Assembly: GCA_948468465.1 (NCBI GenBank)
Contig: CAOKJJ010000005.1
Span: forward strand, 1-58,373
Length of the DNA stretch: 58,373 nucleotides
Reading direction: 5' to 3'
Source of the DNA: an uncultured Eubacterium sp.
GTDB lineage: Bacteria; Bacillota_A; Clostridia; Lachnospirales; Lachnospiraceae
Position numbers and translations under genes: made by a program. The number at the start of each line of letters is the position of its first letter. Positions within the stretch are counted from its first letter, which is position 1. Below are positions 1 through 8,900 of the stretch, in pieces. The notes beneath the pieces were generated by a model. The model was not told where the DNA came from, made no database searches, and worked only from the letters and a program-made list of their open reading frames with translations.

Positions 1-83
1 TTCGTATTACGCTGAATACCTACGGACATTTATATCCTAATCAGCAACGGAGAGTCCTTCGAGAAAACGAAAGTGTTTGTTGT
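1..83 (+). pseudogene. C-terminal remnant of a tyrosine recombinase (phage/ICE integrase)
   Basis: From base 3 the frame reads RITLNTYGHLYPNQQRR, the typical end of a phage-type tyrosine integrase; the Tyr in TLNTYGHLYP is the usual catalytic nucleophile. Only the last ~25 residues are inside the window, so whether the rest is intact cannot be seen. After this match the frame does not stop: it runs on without a stop codon to 353 and includes the downstream XRE gene. This suggests that the normal integrase C-terminus and stop were lost. An integrase at this edge fits the defence genes that follow being an island. The family call rests on a short but characteristic motif. Confidence 0.6.
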
Positions 84-143
84 AAATTGTTTATTTTAGT
101 GGTAAGATATTTACGTATATGCTTGATTTGGAGAATGGTATGC

Positions 144-353
144 ATGATAAAATTTGATTGTTTGTGGGAATTGATGAAAGAAAAGAATATGACAAAAACG
201 CAATTAAGGTTAGCAGCAAGGCTTAGTACGAGTACATTTGCAAAACTTACAAAAAATGAAATGGTATCACTTGATGTATTGGCTAGGCTGTGCAAGGTGC
301 TTGAATGTCAATTAAGTGATATATGTACGATAGATCTTGGAGAGAAGGTGTAG
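144..353 (+). CDS. Small XRE-family helix-turn-helix regulator
   Basis: A 69-residue protein consisting almost only of a Cro/CI-type HTH. It has the pattern LMKEKNMTKTQLRLAARLS, then STFAKLTKNEMVSLDVLARLC and an ending VLECQLSDIC, which is typical of the small YozG-like XRE regulators of Firmicutes. The ATG at 144 is preferred because a GGAG lies about 10 bases upstream and family members start near MIKF. An in-frame ATG at 135 and a longer start at 87 are also open. It sits between an integrase remnant and a membrane-anchored hydrolase, so it probably controls genes of the element; its target is unknown. The frame is continuous with the integrase remnant upstream. Confidence 0.75.
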   Translation: MIKFDCLWELMKEKNMTKTQLRLAARLSTSTFAKLTKNEMVSLDVLARLCKVLECQLSDICTIDLGEKV

Positions 354-401
354 CTATTGAGCAGCATCATGGATATTATTGCTCATGAAACAGGAGGAAG
401 G

Positions 402-1532
402 ATGGATACGATTCACGGTCTGAGAGGACATTTTATGAATAATATAGATGCTAAACCACCTGGAAATAATAGAAAAATTATAAATCGGTTTTTTATTGGA
501 ATAACTGTGGTTTTGCTTGTGATTGTTATAGGAGCGATCGTTCTGTTTTGGAATGAATTGCGAACCCTTTTTTCATTAGAAAAGATTGACGATTATGGTG
601 CATATCAGATGACCTATTATGGTGATTATGGTTTTGAGGAATTTTTAGAAGTTGGAGCATCGAGCGATGAGGAAATAGAAGAGTTTGTAACAAAAAGACT
701 GCTAAAAGGATTGCCTATAAACCTTGGTGTTACAGGGGATGGCTGCACAGCTTTCGTAACCAAAAATGAAAAAGGAGAAGTAATATATGGCCGAAACTTT
801 GACTTTCTTTATGCGCCATCATTACAATTATATACAAAGCCGAAGAATGGATATAAGTCAGTTTCTACTGTGAATCTATCTTTTGCCGGATATTCAGAGA
901 ATTTTCTGCCCGATGATTCCATTTTAGATAAGTTTTTGACACTCGCAGCACCGTTTTTGCCATTTGACGGCATGAATGAAAAGGGAGTGGCAATTGCATT
1001 ATTAGCTGTACCTGAAGCCGAACCGTCTTATGATAGCAACAAGATAACTTTGAATACGACAACTGCAATCCGATTAGTGCTGGATCATGCTTCAACGGTA
1101 GAAGAAGCGGTCCAACTGCTTCGTAATTATAATATTTATTTTTCCGGTGATATTGAATGTCATTATCTGATTGCGGATGCCAGTGGACGTTCCGTTATTG
1201 TTGAATTTTATGATGATGCACTTCAAGTCGTAGAGACGAAAACCGATTATCAAGTTGCAACTAATTTTATAGCTTATAATGGTTTGAATATTGGTGAAGG
1301 TTTTACAGAATTTGAAAGATATGATATGGTTGAAAAAGAGTTATTGGATAACAACGGCATATTAAGTGAGAATGATGTTATTTCGATTCTTGCTAAGGTC
1401 GGTGTGCAGGATGGAGAAGTTGATAAATTACAATGGTCTGTTGTTTATAATCTGACGACAGGAGATGTCCGTTTATTTATTCATAGAGATACAAACGATA
1501 TAACAGCGACAAAACTGGAAATGAGTAATTGA
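402..1532 (+). CDS. Membrane-anchored linear amide C-N hydrolase (Ntn/choloylglycine-hydrolase superfamily)
   Basis: About 376 residues from the ATG at 402, which follows an AGGAGG at 392-397; a TTG at 357 and an ATG at 369 are alternative starts. Residues ~28-50 are one transmembrane helix, so the catalytic part is probably outside the cell. The segment GCTAFVTKNEKGEVIYGRNFDF contains the Cys (about residue 115) that is the expected N-terminal nucleophile of Ntn amidases such as penicillin V acylase, bile-salt hydrolase and acyl-CoA:6-APA acyltransferases. In this family a propeptide is normally removed to expose that Cys; here the Cys follows a 114-residue anchor region, so processing is inferred. 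Substrate unknown. It lies directly after the XRE regulator (49-base gap). Confidence 0.75.
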   Translation: MDTIHGLRGHFMNNIDAKPPGNNRKIINRFFIGITVVLLVIVIGAIVLFWNELRTLFSLEKIDDYGAYQMTYYGDYGFEEFLEVGASSDEEIEEFVTKRLLKGLPINLGVTGDGCTAFVTKNEKGEVIYGRNFDFLYAPSLQLYTKPKNGYKSVSTVNLSFAGYSENFLPDDSILDKFLTLAAPFLPFDGMNEKGVAIALLAVPEAEPSYDSNKITLNTTTAIRLVLDHASTVEEAVQLLRNYNIYFSGDIECHYLIADASGRSVIVEFYDDALQVVETKTDYQVATNFIAYNGLNIGEGFTEFERYDMVEKELLDNNGILSENDVISILAKVGVQDGEVDKLQWSVVYNLTTGDVRLFIHRDTNDITATKLEMSN

Positions 1533-1614
1533 TCTTTATAGATCGTTATTTCTTCAACGCGGTATTAGAACAAGGACTGAATGAGTATAGCGTGAATTAA
1601 TTAAGGAGCTTCCA

Positions 1615-2517
1615 ATGAGAAGTATAGCAGAACTGGAAAAAAGAATACATTGTCTGGAAACGGAAAATCAATATCTGAAAAAGCTGCTGGCAGACGCGGG
1701 AATTTCTTATTCTGAAAAAGAGATAGATGTCAATGTTAATGAATATGATCCAAATCAAGGGGCAAGAATTATACCTAGAAATATTACAGAAAGAGATGCA
1801 AAAGTGTTCTTTAGCATGTTTTGGGGACGTACGGATGTATACAGCAAACGTACCATAAAGAAATCGACCGGGGAAGTCAGTTATTATACGCAGTGTTACA
1901 ATTTTTGGAAAAGCGGCTGCCCAAGAGTTACTGGAAGTAAGATAAAATGTCAGGATTGCAAAAGACAGGCTTATAAGGAGTTAAAGAAAGAGCAGATTAT
2001 TGACCATTTAAGGGGAAATTCGGAGGATGCTACAGATGTCATAGGCGTTTTTCCGCTTTTGACAGATGATACTTGCAGATTTATTGTCTTTGATTTTGAT
2101 AATCATGAAAAAGATGCGGGACAAAATGATTTTGCCAATACTGACGATTTATGGAAAGAGGAAGTAGACAGCCTGAGAAAAATATGTAATATTAACGGAA
2201 TTGATGCATTGGTAGAGCGTTCCCGTTCGGGGAGAGGCGCACATCTTTGGATATTTTTTCAAAAACCGATAGAGGCTGGATTGGCAAGAAAATTCGGCAA
2301 TGCGTTGTTAAACAAAGGAGCTGAATCTGTAAATTTAAAGTCTTTTCGCTTTTATGACCGTATGCTTCCCATGCAGAACCACCTTCCGGCAGGTGGTTTA
2401 GGCAATTTGATTGCACTGCCTTTACAGGGACAGGCGTTAAAAGAGGGGAACAGTGCATTTATAGATGAATGTTGGAATGCATATCCTGACCAGTGGGAAG
2501 TGTTGTTAAGTAAGTAA
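1615..2517 (+). CDS. TOTE-conflict-type archaeo-eukaryotic primase domain protein (N-terminal part of a split gene)
   Basis: 300 residues from an ATG preceded by AAGGAG. Residues 1-30 are a short coiled coil (ELEKRIHCLETENQYLKKLL). Then comes a domain with a cysteine cluster (QCYNFWKSGC.. KCQDCKRQ) and a primase-like core: FIVFDFDNH (acidic DxD metal site, ~residue 160) and RSGRGAHLWIFF (SxH motif). This is the AEP primase of TOTE-type conflict systems, normally fused to a helicase in one protein of about 990 residues. Here the frame ends at TAA 2515-2517, but the same frame continues open from 2518 through the helicase to 4581 with family-like sequence. The gene is therefore a two-domain gene cut by one nonsense codon, or it is expressed as two proteins. 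Confidence 0.75.
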   Translation: MRSIAELEKRIHCLETENQYLKKLLADAGISYSEKEIDVNVNEYDPNQGARIIPRNITERDAKVFFSMFWGRTDVYSKRTIKKSTGEVSYYTQCYNFWKSGCPRVTGSKIKCQDCKRQAYKELKKEQIIDHLRGNSEDATDVIGVFPLLTDDTCRFIVFDFDNHEKDAGQNDFANTDDLWKEEVDSLRKICNINGIDALVERSRSGRGAHLWIFFQKPIEAGLARKFGNALLNKGAESVNLKSFRFYDRMLPMQNHLPAGGLGNLIALPLQGQALKEGNSAFIDECWNAYPDQWEVLLSK

Positions 2518-2682
2518 AAACTTTCAAAAGAGTTTGTTGAGGATAAGATAAAGGAGTGGACAGAGGAAACTTCTTACATTGCTGCAGAAGGCAAAGATAT
2601 TTTTGAAAATGATAGTGAAAAGCCGTGGAACAGAAAAAAGCATTTTCGGAAGGAAGATGTTGAGGGAAGGTTACAGATTACA

Positions 2683-4581
2683 TTGTCAAATGGGGTGTAT
2701 GTGAAAAAAGCAAATTTACTGCCACGGATACAGAATCAGATCAGAAGGATGGCTGCGTTTTCCAATCCTGTTTTTTTCAAAAATCAGGCAGTGGGATTGT
2801 CTAATTTTGAAAATTACAGATATATTTATCTTGGAAGGGACGAAGGTGAATTTATCAAAGTTCCAAGAGGTATTTTAGAAAATATAGCCGAAGAGTGTGA
2901 AAAAGCCGGTATCGAATATGAAATAGAAGATAACCAAAGCAAAGGCCAGCCAATCCATGCGGAATTTATTGGAGAACTGAAAGAATCACAGGTACCTGCG
3001 GTTGAAAAGCTTCTCCAAAGTGACAATGGAATTTTGAGTGCGTCCACGGCATTTGGTAAGACAGTAGTGTGCTGTAATGTCATAGCGCAAAGAAAGGTCA
3101 GTACATTGATTCTCCTGCAGTCATCGGCGCTGATGGAACAATGGCAGGAAGCGCTGGAAAAGTTTTTGTATGTTGATGAAGAACTGCCAGAGTACGAGAC
3201 ACCTACGGGGCGTAAAAAGAGACGGAAAAGTATTATTGGAAAATTACAGGGAGCTCACGATTCTACTACAGGAATTATTGATCTTGCCATGGCGGGTTCA
3301 GTCTGTAAAAATGGTGAATACCACAGGCGATTAAAAGAGTATGGGCTAATATTGGTGGATGAGTGCCACCATGCAGCTTCCGATACTATAGTAGATATTT
3401 TACAGGAAGTAAATGCAAAATATGTATATGGCGTAACGGCTACACCATTTAGGGGTGACGGCTTGGAAAAAATAAATTATATGCTTCTTGGACCAATTCG
3501 TTATAGGTATACCTCAAAGGACAGGGCAAAGGAGCAGGGGATAGAGCATCTTGTCTATCCACGTTTTACAAGAGCAGTTGCGCCGAGATTTTCACAGGAT
3601 AACATGCATCCAAATGAAGCATATGAAATTATCCGCAATAATGAGGACAGAGATGAATTAATAATCAGAGATGTAAAGCAATGTGTGGATGCCGGAAGGA
3701 CACCGGTGGTTCTTTCCAAGTATGTGGAGCATTCTCAGCGGTTGTATGAGAGCTTGATAAATTGTGCAAACAAAGTCTTTTTATTGTCCGGCAGAAATTC
3801 AAAGAAGGAGCATAAAGAAATTTTAAAACAGTTGAATCAGGTTACGCCGGAGGAAAGCATGATTCTTGTTGCGACGGGTAAACTGATAGGAGAAGGATTT
3901 GATTATCCGAGACTGGATACACTGATTATGGCAACACCGGTGGCATGGAAGGGAGTAGTGGAACAGTATGCCGGACGTTTAAACAGGGATTATGTTGGAA
4001 AGAAAAGAGTGATCATTTATGATTATGTGGATATCCATATTTCCATGTTTGACAGAATGTACCATAAGAGGCTTAAGGCATACAAACAGATTGGATATGA
4101 TATTTTTTCAGGAACAGGTGTGCAAAAGCAGACGGCGAATGCTATTTTTGATATAGATAATTATGCAGACGTATATCGGAAAGATTTGTTTACAGCAGAA
4201 AAAGAGATTATCATTTCCAGTCCGGCAATCAGCGGCAGGAAAGTGAATGAGATGATTCATTTACTCAGGGAAAGGCAGGAGGTAGGCATGAAAATTGTTG
4301 TCGTCACATGGAAGCCGGACAGCTATGGATATGGGGACAGTGCATACTGGATGGAGCTGCAGGAACAGATGAGAAAGGCAGGATTTGAAATGAATCTTGT
4401 GGAGGATTATTGCGAGCATTACTGTATTATAGACCGTCAAGTGGTTTGGTACGGAAGTATGAATTTTTTGGGGAAAGAAGATGCGGAAGATAATCTGATG
4501 CGTATCGCAGATCAGAAAATTGCAAGTGAGCTGCTTGAAATGACATTTGGAAATGAAAAGTATCATGGTGAGACAATGTAA
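2683..4581 (+). CDS. DEAD/DEAH superfamily 2 helicase with C-terminal PLD-like domain (C-terminal part of split TOTE gene)
   Basis: 632 residues from a weak TTG start at 2683; the real coding frame begins at 2518, just after the TAA that ends the primase part, and no ATG lies between. Motifs: ASTAFGKT (Walker A, ~res 120), LILVDECHHAA (DECH box), VYGVTATPFRGD (motif III), VATGKLIGEGFDYP and QYAGRLNRD (motifs V/VI). The C-terminus (HYCIID...WYGSMNF...NLMRI) resembles a phospholipase-D-like fold with the catalytic Lys of HxK replaced, so nuclease activity is doubtful. A GGGAAGG lies 12 bases upstream of the TTG, so reinitiation is possible but unproven. With the primase it forms a predicted nucleic-acid-targeting conflict system directly upstream of BREX. 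Confidence 0.8.
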   Translation: MSNGVYVKKANLLPRIQNQIRRMAAFSNPVFFKNQAVGLSNFENYRYIYLGRDEGEFIKVPRGILENIAEECEKAGIEYEIEDNQSKGQPIHAEFIGELKESQVPAVEKLLQSDNGILSASTAFGKTVVCCNVIAQRKVSTLILLQSSALMEQWQEALEKFLYVDEELPEYETPTGRKKRRKSIIGKLQGAHDSTTGIIDLAMAGSVCKNGEYHRRLKEYGLILVDECHHAASDTIVDILQEVNAKYVYGVTATPFRGDGLEKINYMLLGPIRYRYTSKDRAKEQGIEHLVYPRFTRAVAPRFSQDNMHPNEAYEIIRNNEDRDELIIRDVKQCVDAGRTPVVLSKYVEHSQRLYESLINCANKVFLLSGRNSKKEHKEILKQLNQVTPEESMILVATGKLIGEGFDYPRLDTLIMATPVAWKGVVEQYAGRLNRDYVGKKRVIIYDYVDIHISMFDRMYHKRLKAYKQIGYDIFSGTGVQKQTANAIFDIDNYADVYRKDLFTAEKEIIISSPAISGRKVNEMIHLLRERQEVGMKIVVVTWKPDSYGYGDSAYWMELQEQMRKAGFEMNLVEDYCEHYCIIDRQVVWYGSMNFLGKEDAEDNLMRIADQKIASELLEMTFGNEKYHGETM

Positions 4582-4682
4582 GGAAATGGGAATACAATAT
4601 AATTGGCAGTCTTTTGACAGAAAAGGCGTATATTATGGGGCAAATAAGAGGATAGAATCAGGATGGAAAGGTGTAAATACAC

Positions 4683-5285
4683 ATGGAAAGAAAAGAATAT
4701 AGCGCTGGAGCAGTAAAGCATTCTTTTTGGTTTATGGAATTTCGCAATGAGGTAAAGCTGCTGTCTGAAGGAAAGAGCTTTGGAGAAATAAAAGAGTTAT
4801 GCAGAAATGAAAATGTATTTGCCGCATCTACCCCAAAGAGGGCTGTACAGATTTTTAGTACGGTATCGTCAAGAATAAAAGCGATAGGCGATAGTTTTTA
4901 TCAAATATTTTTAGATGGAGATGTATCGACGCAAAAGATTTTTAATCTTGCAGCTATTATGGCAGATGACAGGTTATTTTTTGATTTTGTGTATGAGGTA
5001 ATACGGGAGAAAATGATCATTGGAAGTAATGAATATAAGCCTGGTGATTTAAACCTTTTCTTTAAGGACAAGCAGCTGCAGAGTAAAAAAGCAGCCGGAT
5101 GGACAGATGCTACATTTGCGAGATTGGGCAAGAACTATAGGATGTTTTTGTTTGAGGCTGGAATAACGGATAAAGGTAAGGACGTAAGAAAAATTTTTAA
5201 ACCGATATTACAACCGGATATGGAAAGATGTCTTGTAGATAATGGTATGGAGCAGATCGTAAAAGCTCTTTCGGGGGTAAGATGA
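4683..5285 (+). CDS. brxA: BREX protein BrxA (DUF1819)
   Basis: 200 residues, the usual BrxA length. The N-terminus (YSAGAVKHSFWFMEFRNEVKLL) and the NLFFKDKQLQS.. GWTDATFARLGKNY region are typical of DUF1819/BrxA, a small DNA-binding protein of BREX phage-defence systems. It is the first gene of the BREX operon, 101 bases after the helicase. Its stop overlaps the brxB start (ATGA), so the two are translationally coupled. No well-spaced promoter was found in the gap: a TTGACA at 4614 has no -10 at a normal distance. Confidence 0.9.
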   Translation: MERKEYSAGAVKHSFWFMEFRNEVKLLSEGKSFGEIKELCRNENVFAASTPKRAVQIFSTVSSRIKAIGDSFYQIFLDGDVSTQKIFNLAAIMADDRLFFDFVYEVIREKMIIGSNEYKPGDLNLFFKDKQLQSKKAAGWTDATFARLGKNYRMFLFEAGITDKGKDVRKIFKPILQPDMERCLVDNGMEQIVKALSGVR

Positions 5286-5875
5286 TGTCAGATATTGAGA
5301 AGCGGTTAGATCAGATGGAAATGTTGATAAAGAAACCATCTTTCAGACAGGCAAAGGGTAAAGCAAATGAGGTCAACTATTGGGTATTTGATTATGCGCC
5401 GGAGGAGGAGCTGACCGTAAGAAATCGAATTTCCTGTCTGAAAGATAAAAACCGGAAAGGAACGGATGGTTTTAAGCTGGTGGTCTATGATTTATATGAT
5501 TTGGTGATTGATCACCTGCAAAGCAAGAATTTTATGGAAAAGTGCTATGCTCAGGAACAAAGACGTGGTATCAGGAAGCTGCAGGATGCAGTCCAGCATA
5601 CGCTGAAGATCACTGATAAGGAAAACCTGCTTGTTAAATATATTGCAGAAAAAACACCGGAAAATGCAGTAGTGTTTTTAACTGGGGTAGGAAAGTGTTA
5701 TCCGCTGCTGCAGGCGCCGGAAGTATTTAATAAAATTCTCTACAATATGCCGCAGACTTTTGCCAGTGTACCTATGGTTTTATTTTATCCGGGTACTTAC
5801 ACGGAACAGGAGCTGATCATATTTAATGAATATCCGGAAGACAATTATTACCGGGCATTTCGATTGGTGCGATAG
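5282..5875 (+). CDS. brxB: BREX protein BrxB (DUF1788)
   Basis: 197 residues with the DUF1788 pattern: an N-terminal helix (IEKRLDQMEMLIKKPSF), NYWVFDYAPEEELTVR, and near the end FLTGVGKCYPLLQAPEVFNKI with a final LFYPGTY. BrxB is a conserved BREX component of unclear biochemical role that is expected to act with BrxC and PglZ. The start overlaps brxA; a second ATG at 5285 is possible. A 42-base gap follows before brxC. Confidence 0.9.
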   Translation: MMSDIEKRLDQMEMLIKKPSFRQAKGKANEVNYWVFDYAPEEELTVRNRISCLKDKNRKGTDGFKLVVYDLYDLVIDHLQSKNFMEKCYAQEQRRGIRKLQDAVQHTLKITDKENLLVKYIAEKTPENAVVFLTGVGKCYPLLQAPEVFNKILYNMPQTFASVPMVLFYPGTYTEQELIIFNEYPEDNYYRAFRLVR

Positions 5876-5917
5876 GAAGAAGATAAAAACAGAGGATCGG
5901 TTAGGAGGGTACGGCAA

Positions 5918-8900
5918 ATGTTAATGAAAGAAATGTTTGAAAAAGAGATAGACCGTGACATACAGGGTGTGATTATTGTCGGTCAGAGTGAAGCAGAAAA
6001 TGCAGCGCAGGAATTGGATGAGTACGTAGTAACTAAGGAATTGCAGAAACACTTTGCGGATTTTTTTTCCGCATATAAAAAGGGGATTGTTGGGACTACT
6101 CCGAAAATGGGTGTATGGATTTCCGGTTTCTTTGGAAGTGGTAAATCCCATTTCTTAAAAATCTTGTCTTATCTGCTGGCCAATAAATCAGTAGGAGACA
6201 GAAAAGCTATTGATTATTTTGCTGCCGATAGCCTTACGGGAGGTAAGCCCAAGATTGCGGACAGAAAAGTGCTCGAAGATATGAAGCTGGCTGCTGATAC
6301 GGATACAGATGTTGTACTTTTTAATATTGATTCTAAAAGTGACGGGGGCAGCAAGCAGAATAAGGATGCGATTGTTCATGTATTCCTAAAAGTTTTTAAT
6401 GAAATGCAGGGTTTTTGCGGAGCGATACCTTTCCTGGCGGACTTGGAGAGAAAGCTGACAGAGGAAGGACGGTATAACGAGTTTAAACAGAAATTTGCGG
6501 AACTGTATGGAGAGGCTTGGGAAGAGTCCAGACAGGACTTTGATTTTATTCAGGATGATGTTGTGCAGGTTCTTGCTGAAATGGATTTTATGAGTGAGGC
6601 AGCTGCACGTAACTGGTGCGAAAAAGCAGCTGAACCATATCAGATTAGTATTGAGGATTTTGCAAAGCGTGTGAAAGCATACATTGACCGAAAGGGCAAT
6701 AATTATCATGTCGTTTTTTTGGCAGACGAGATCGGCCAGTATATTGGAGAAGATTCGAAGCTGATGCTAAACTTACAGACCGTAACGGAAGAGTTGGGAA
6801 AGGAATGTATGGGTAAGGCATGGGTGATTGTAACCAGCCAGCAGGATATTGATTCTGTAACAAAGGTTAAGGGGAATGATTTTTCAAAAATACAGGGACG
6901 TTTTGATACAAGATTGTCTTTATCGTCTGCAAATGTAGATGAAGTCATCAAGAAAAGAATTTTGGAAAAGAAAGAGATACCCGCACAGACTTTGCGCCTT
7001 TTGTATGATCAAAAGGCAACTATTATTAAGAATCTGATTACATTCAATGATGGAGTGGAGAAGAAATTGTATGCAGATGAAAATGATTTTGCATGCGTAT
7101 ATCCATTTGTACCATATCAGTTCAATCTGCTTGCAAGTGTACTGACATCGATTCGCACCCATGGTGCATCTGGAAAGCACCTGTCTGAAGGAGAGCGTTC
7201 CATGCTGGCAATGTTCAAAGAGTCAGCTATGGAATATAAAGAATATGAAGTAGGAACTATGATTCCATTTTATGCATTTTATGATGCGTTGGAAAATTTC
7301 TTGGACCACAGCCACCGTGGAGTAATTATCCGGGCGTATGAGAATGACATCATCAATCCGGAGCACAAAGAAAAAGTATTTGCTGTGGACGTTCTGAAAG
7401 TGCTTTTCATGATTAAGTATGTGGATAAGGCTGTCGCAGCAAATATCGACAATATTACAAGTCTTATAGCATCCAATATTGATGATGACAGAATTGCATT
7501 GAAGGAAAATGTGGAAGATGCATTGAAAGTACTGATGCGTCAGAACCTTGTACAGAAAAACGGGGATATTTATGTATTCCTTACGAATGAAGAGCAGGAA
7601 ATCAACAGGGAAATTGAAAGCCAGAGCGTAGAGATGGCGGAGATTATTATTAAAACAGCAGAACTGATTTTTCAAGATATTATAACAGATAAAGACCTGG
7701 CAAATAGCAAATATAAATACAATAAATTGAATGGAAGATATGCGTTTAGTTATAATCAGATTGTCGATGAAAGGCCTTTTAAATCTATACAAAAATACGA
7801 TATAGGGGTGCATATTATAACACCGGCAGCAGATTGTGGTACGGATGAAATCACACTTAGAATGAAATCTGGTGAGGGAAAAGAGGTTCTTGTCGTATTA
7901 CCAAATGACAGGGCATTTATAGACGAAGTAAGACGGTATTTAAAAATAGAAAAATACTTACGTCTGAATACGGCTGACAGATTTTCTGAAATTAAAGAAA
8001 CAAAAAGAATTGAGATGCGTGAACGAAGTAATCATGCAAAATTATATCTTACGGAATCTTTGAAAGATGCAGTGATCTATGTCAATGGGGACCGGGCACA
8101 GATTAGTGCAAAAGATGTGTCTGCAAGAATCAGCGAAGCGCTTGGCAGATTAGTAAAGAACGTATATCACAAGCTGGATTATATTGATACAGCTATGGGA
8201 GAGGATGATATCAGAAAGCTTTTAAAAACCAGCAGCAATCAGATTCCACGTAATCCAGCGGGCGGTACAGAACCTAATATCCATGCACTTGATGATGTAT
8301 TACAGTACATTGCAGGCAACAGTCGGATGCACGTTAAGACATCTATGAAATCTATAAAGGACAGATTTATGAAAGCGCCTTATGGATTTGTGGAAAATGA
8401 TGTGCAGTGGCTTGCTGCGAAACTGTTTCAGAGAGGAGATGTGTCTTTTTCTGTTAATGGGGCAGGGGTAACCATAAGGAATAAGGATACAGAGGAAATC
8501 TTCAGCTACATTACAAAGAAAGCTTTTGCAGAAAAACTGATGATGGAAGAACGTGTCCGTGTAGCTGATAAAGACAAAAAAGCAGTCCGCAATGTTTTAA
8601 AAGAATTATTCCGCACCAGCAGTCCTTCAGATGATGAAGATGCAGTAATGAATTTCTTTATCTCCTTTGCCAATAAGCTTATGACAGAACTTCGGGTTAT
8701 GAAAAAGGAGTATGACAGGGCTAAGTATCCGGGATTGAAAGTGATTGAAGAAGGTATCAGAGTCATGTCTGATATCGTGCAGATGCAGTCTCCGGGTGAA
8801 TTTTTCAAAACAGTATCCAGGAAGCAGGATGATTTGCTTGATTTTGCAGAAGATTATGAACCGATTAAAGCATTTTTCTCTGGGGAACAGAAAGGTATTT

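Noticed and set aside
2683..4581. Upstream helicase as a BREX helicase (BrxHI/BrxHII)
   Set aside because: It is in frame with the primase domain and ends in a PLD-like domain, matching TOTE-type helicases rather than BREX helicases.
4614..4636. TTGACA with TATTAT before brxA as a BREX promoter
   Set aside because: The spacing is only about 11 bases, too short for sigma-A.
7223..7813. 196-codon open frame on the reverse strand inside brxC
   Set aside because: Fully antisense to brxC; Ile/Phe/Cys/His-rich composition typical of a shadow frame and no ribosome site.
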